Part shown: piece by piece, positions 34,719-36,695 of the stretch
Layout: each line of letters begins with the position of its first letter
How positions within the stretch are numbered: position 1 is the stretch's first letter
Source of the DNA: an uncultured Pelagibacteraceae bacterium
GTDB lineage: Bacteria; Pseudomonadota; Alphaproteobacteria; Pelagibacterales; Pelagibacteraceae
DNA length: 36,695 bases
NCBI GenBank assembly: GCA_902612345.1
Contig: CACMDE010000009.1
Location: forward strand, 1 to 36,695
Direction of reading: 5' to 3'
Made by a program: the position numbers and the translations under genes
Notes under the pieces: generated by a model
The model's input: only the letters and a program-made list of their open reading frames with translations
The model's database searches: none
What the model was told of the DNA's origin: nothing

Positions 34719-35702
34719 TTAAATACTCGCTTCTTGATGTTGCGGATATTTAACTTTATCTAAAATATGTTCAACTTTTTGTATATCGGCATCTCTTACA
34801 CACATATTCTCACTTAAATACCTTTTCCAAAAACTTGAGCCAGATATACCGTGAAATAAACCTAATGTATGTCTCATAATATGATGAAGCTTTGTTCCTT
34901 TTTTAATTTCAAATTTAACATAATCAATTAATTCTTTTACTACTTCTTCTCTTGTAGAAACATTTTCATTTGAAAATATATCTTTTTCTATATCCGCCAA
35001 AAAATATGGAGAATGGTAGATTGATCTACCAATCATAACTCCATCAACTTGTTTAAGATGATTTTTTATTTGGTCTGTTGATGTTACTCCTCCATTAATA
35101 ATTATTTCTAAATTTGGAAAATCTTTTTTTAATTTATAAACAACATCGTATTTTAGTGGTGGTATATTAAGATTTTGCTTTGGAGTGAATTTACCCAGCA
35201 TTGCTTTTCTAGCATGCATGATAAATGTTTTAACACCAGTTTTAGATAATATATTTAAAAAATTATAAATATTTTCATAATCCTCAACATTGTCATAACC
35301 AATTCGTGTTTTAACTGTGACTGGTAATTTAGTAGAAGAAACCATTTCATTAAGACAATCAGCAACAAGATCTGGTTCTTTCATTAAACATGCTCCAAAT
35401 TTATTTTTTTGTACTTTTTTGCTTGGACACCCTAAATTAAGATTAATTTCATCATAGCCAAAACTTTCTCCAACTTTGGTTGCATTTGATAAAAGTTTAG
35501 GTGATGATCCGCCTAGTTGAAGAGCGACTGGTTTTTCTTTAATGTTAAACTCTAACAGTTTTTTTTTATCCCCTCTATCGATTGCCTCTGAAACAATCAT
35601 TTCAGTATATAGCAATACATTTTTGCTTATTAATCTTAAAAAATATCTCTCATGACGATCTGTACAATCCATCATAGGTGCTACTGAAACCAATCTATTC
35701 AT
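34719..35702 (-). CDS. dusA: tRNA-dihydrouridine synthase A
   Basis: FMN-dependent reductase that makes dihydrouridine in the tRNA D-loop. The 327-residue protein starts VSVAPMMDCTDRHERYFLR, the DusA form of the FMN-binding start, with YTEMIVSEA near residue 32. The catalytic Cys is Cys92 in NLNLGCPSKKVQ, followed by FGACLM, VKTRIGYD near 140, FIMHARKAMLGK near 170 and INGGVTSTDQI near 205. MRHTLGLFHG near 283 lies in the C-terminal helical RNA-binding domain. The DRHxR and HARKAxLxG features separate DusA from DusB/C. tauE follows one base after the stop. Confidence 0.94.
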   Translation of the reverse strand: MNRLVSVAPMMDCTDRHERYFLRLISKNVLLYTEMIVSEAIDRGDKKKLLEFNIKEKPVALQLGGSSPKLLSNATKVGESFGYDEINLNLGCPSKKVQKNKFGACLMKEPDLVADCLNEMVSSTKLPVTVKTRIGYDNVEDYENIYNFLNILSKTGVKTFIMHARKAMLGKFTPKQNLNIPPLKYDVVYKLKKDFPNLEIIINGGVTSTDQIKNHLKQVDGVMIGRSIYHSPYFLADIEKDIFSNENVSTREEVVKELIDYVKFEIKKGTKLHHIMRHTLGLFHGISGSSFWKRYLSENMCVRDADIQKVEHILDKVKYPQHQEASI

Positions 35703-35732
35703 AAATAATTTGAAAATTATTAAAATACTTAA

Positions 35733-36245
35733 TTAACTATTTGAAGTTTCTGATTCTTCTGCGGCCGCTTCATTATTATTTTCATCTTCTGTAATTTGAT
35801 CTAATGACACATCATCATTTTGAGATTCATCCGCATGGACTTCAGGTGTGTTAGTTAATTCGGCAAGATCCTCTTTTGAAACTTGGATTTTATCAGGAAT
35901 TTTTCTTGCCCTTTTCGATGGCAAAATAGGTACTCCACTTTTTGAAATTTCACCTTTATAAAGATTTTCAAAATCATCACCTATCTCTTCGTCCTCTTCT
36001 GTAACGTCTTCAACTTGTTCCACATGTTTTCTTAATTTGTATACTGCGCTATCGACTAGTTCAGAAACTTTAACTTTTTCTTCAGCTATTTCTCTTAATG
36101 AAATAACTGTATTTTTATCATTTTCTCTTGCTAAGGTTGGTTCAATTCCAGAGTTAAGTTGTGTTACTCTTTCTTTTGCTACTAATACTAATTGATATGG
36201 ACTATCTACTTTATCAATACAATCTTCTACAGTTACTCTTGCCAT
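35733..36245 (-). CDS. rpoZ: RNA polymerase omega subunit with a long acidic C-terminal tail
   Basis: Omega helps the beta' subunit fold and join core RNA polymerase. Residues 1-60 are the conserved core: [20 protein letters not shown], then [11 protein letters not shown] and [16 protein letters not shown] (quoted in parts). The remaining 110 residues are unlike E. coli omega (91 residues in all): a middle basic patch [10 protein letters not shown] near 115 and runs of Asp/Glu, ending [12 protein letters not shown]. Alphaproteobacterial omegas are often longer than E. coli's, but 170 residues is long even so. The tail is predicted to be disordered. spoT/relA, often downstream of rpoZ, is not seen; dusA follows. 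Confidence 0.92.
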   Translation of the reverse strand: MARVTVEDCIDKVDSPYQLVLVAKERVTQLNSGIEPTLARENDKNTVISLREIAEEKVKVSELVDSAVYKLRKHVEQVEDVTEEDEEIGDDFENLYKGEISKSGVPILPSKRARKIPDKIQVSKEDLAELTNTPEVHADESQNDDVSLDQITEDENNNEAAAEESETSNS

Positions 36246-36286
36246 GCGTGGTATTTATACTCCCAGTTTAACAAAATCAAGGTTTT

Positions 36287-36695
36287 TTATAATTTTGTTG
36301 GATTTAGCTTATTTCTTATTAAAAAAAGCAAAAATACAGAAATTGATATGTAAATTGATGAAATTATAGCAATCTGCTCTATAGAAAATCCTCTATCAAT
36401 CAATACTCCAAATAAAGCGGTACCAAATGCTGTAGCAAAAACCATTAGGGCTGTAGTTAATGCTTTTATTGAGCCAATATATTTAACTCCATAAATTTCT
36501 GCCCATGTTGAAGATCCTAGAACGTTTGCAAATCCATTTGAAATTCCTATTAAACCTAGAAAAATAAATGCAGTTAAAGAATGATTAAAATATATTAATA
36601 CAATAACAGCAAGTAACAGTGGCATATTCATAAAAATTAATAATTTTCTGCTGGTGAACTTATCAATTAAAAAACCAGACAAAAATAAAGTTATT
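36287..36695 (-). CDS. MFS transporter, C-terminal part (cut by right edge)
   Basis: The frame stays open from the stop at 36287 to the window end, giving about 136 residues of the C-terminal half of a major facilitator protein; the apparent start at 36682 is only an internal TTG. The loop GFLIDKFTSRKLL near the edge is the MFS-type D-(R/K)-x-x-x-R/K loop between helices 8 and 9 or its equivalent. Four or so hydrophobic helices follow, with GLIGISNGFANVLGSSTWAEIYG between. The WAEIYG segment resembles helix 10 of the oxalate/formate-type antiporter group, but the substrate cannot be named. It ends 41 bp before the rpoZ start. Confidence 0.75.
   Translation of the reverse strand, partial: ITLFLSGFLIDKFTSRKLLIFMNMPLLLAVIVLIYFNHSLTAFIFLGLIGISNGFANVLGSSTWAEIYGVKYIGSIKALTTALMVFATAFGTALFGVLIDRGFSIEQIAIISSIYISISVFLLFLIRNKLNPTKL

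Noticed and set aside
1..36695. tRNA genes, CRISPR arrays, insertion sequences, phage genes, defence systems
   Set aside because: No gap is long enough and GC-rich enough for a tRNA, no spaced direct repeats were seen, and no transposase, integrase or known defence protein is encoded.

Overview
The window is a very AT-rich, gene-dense stretch of a free-living alphaproteobacterial chromosome. Gene content, heavy use of A/T-ending codons, very short spacers and many one-base or four-base gene overlaps fit a streamlined marine SAR11-type bacterium (Pelagibacterales). That placement is inferred from the proteins and compactness, not from an rRNA. I see no tRNA, rRNA, CRISPR array, insertion sequence or prophage.

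Left part (1-8700), accessory in character. A surface-polysaccharide cluster comes first: a methyltransferase cut by the left edge, a DUF4422 glycosyltransferase-like protein and a divergent CDP-glucose-forming nucleotidyltransferase. An AzlCD amino-acid exporter pair follows. Then comes a vitamin B12 module. A B12-binding-domain radical SAM protein is read leftwards. To its right, read rightwards, are a promoter, a cobalamin riboswitch whose pairing matches the small class-II (env8-like) architecture, a BtuB-type TonB-dependent receptor and a DUF6580 membrane protein that may be the inner-membrane partner. A gamma-glutamylcyclotransferase-like protein and a CinA-N protein close this part.

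Middle part (8700-24900), housekeeping. Rightward: sfsA, map, then a compact purine operon purB-purC-purS-purQ-purL running into bolA and the monothiol glutaredoxin grxD. Converging on it is a leftward run of eight genes: a stand-alone GlmU acetyltransferase domain, glmS, class-II DAHP synthase, nadE, cysS, cimA, trmJ and rpsD.

Right part (24900-36695). Rightward: gph and the methylcitrate-cycle operon prpD-prpB-prpC. Leftward: class I ribonucleotide reductase nrdA-nrdB, with two NrdR-like boxes one 31-bp period apart. Rightward again: a phosphomannomutase/phosphoglucomutase followed by a GC-rich hairpin. Leftward to the edge: a TauE/SafE permease, dusA, an rpoZ with a long acidic tail and the end of an MFS transporter.

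The B12 module is the most interesting part. Two pathways here that other bacteria can run with B12 enzymes (ribonucleotide reduction and propionyl-CoA disposal) use B12-independent routes, yet the cell keeps a riboswitch-controlled B12 uptake locus. The divergent radical SAM protein is the only visible candidate B12 user.
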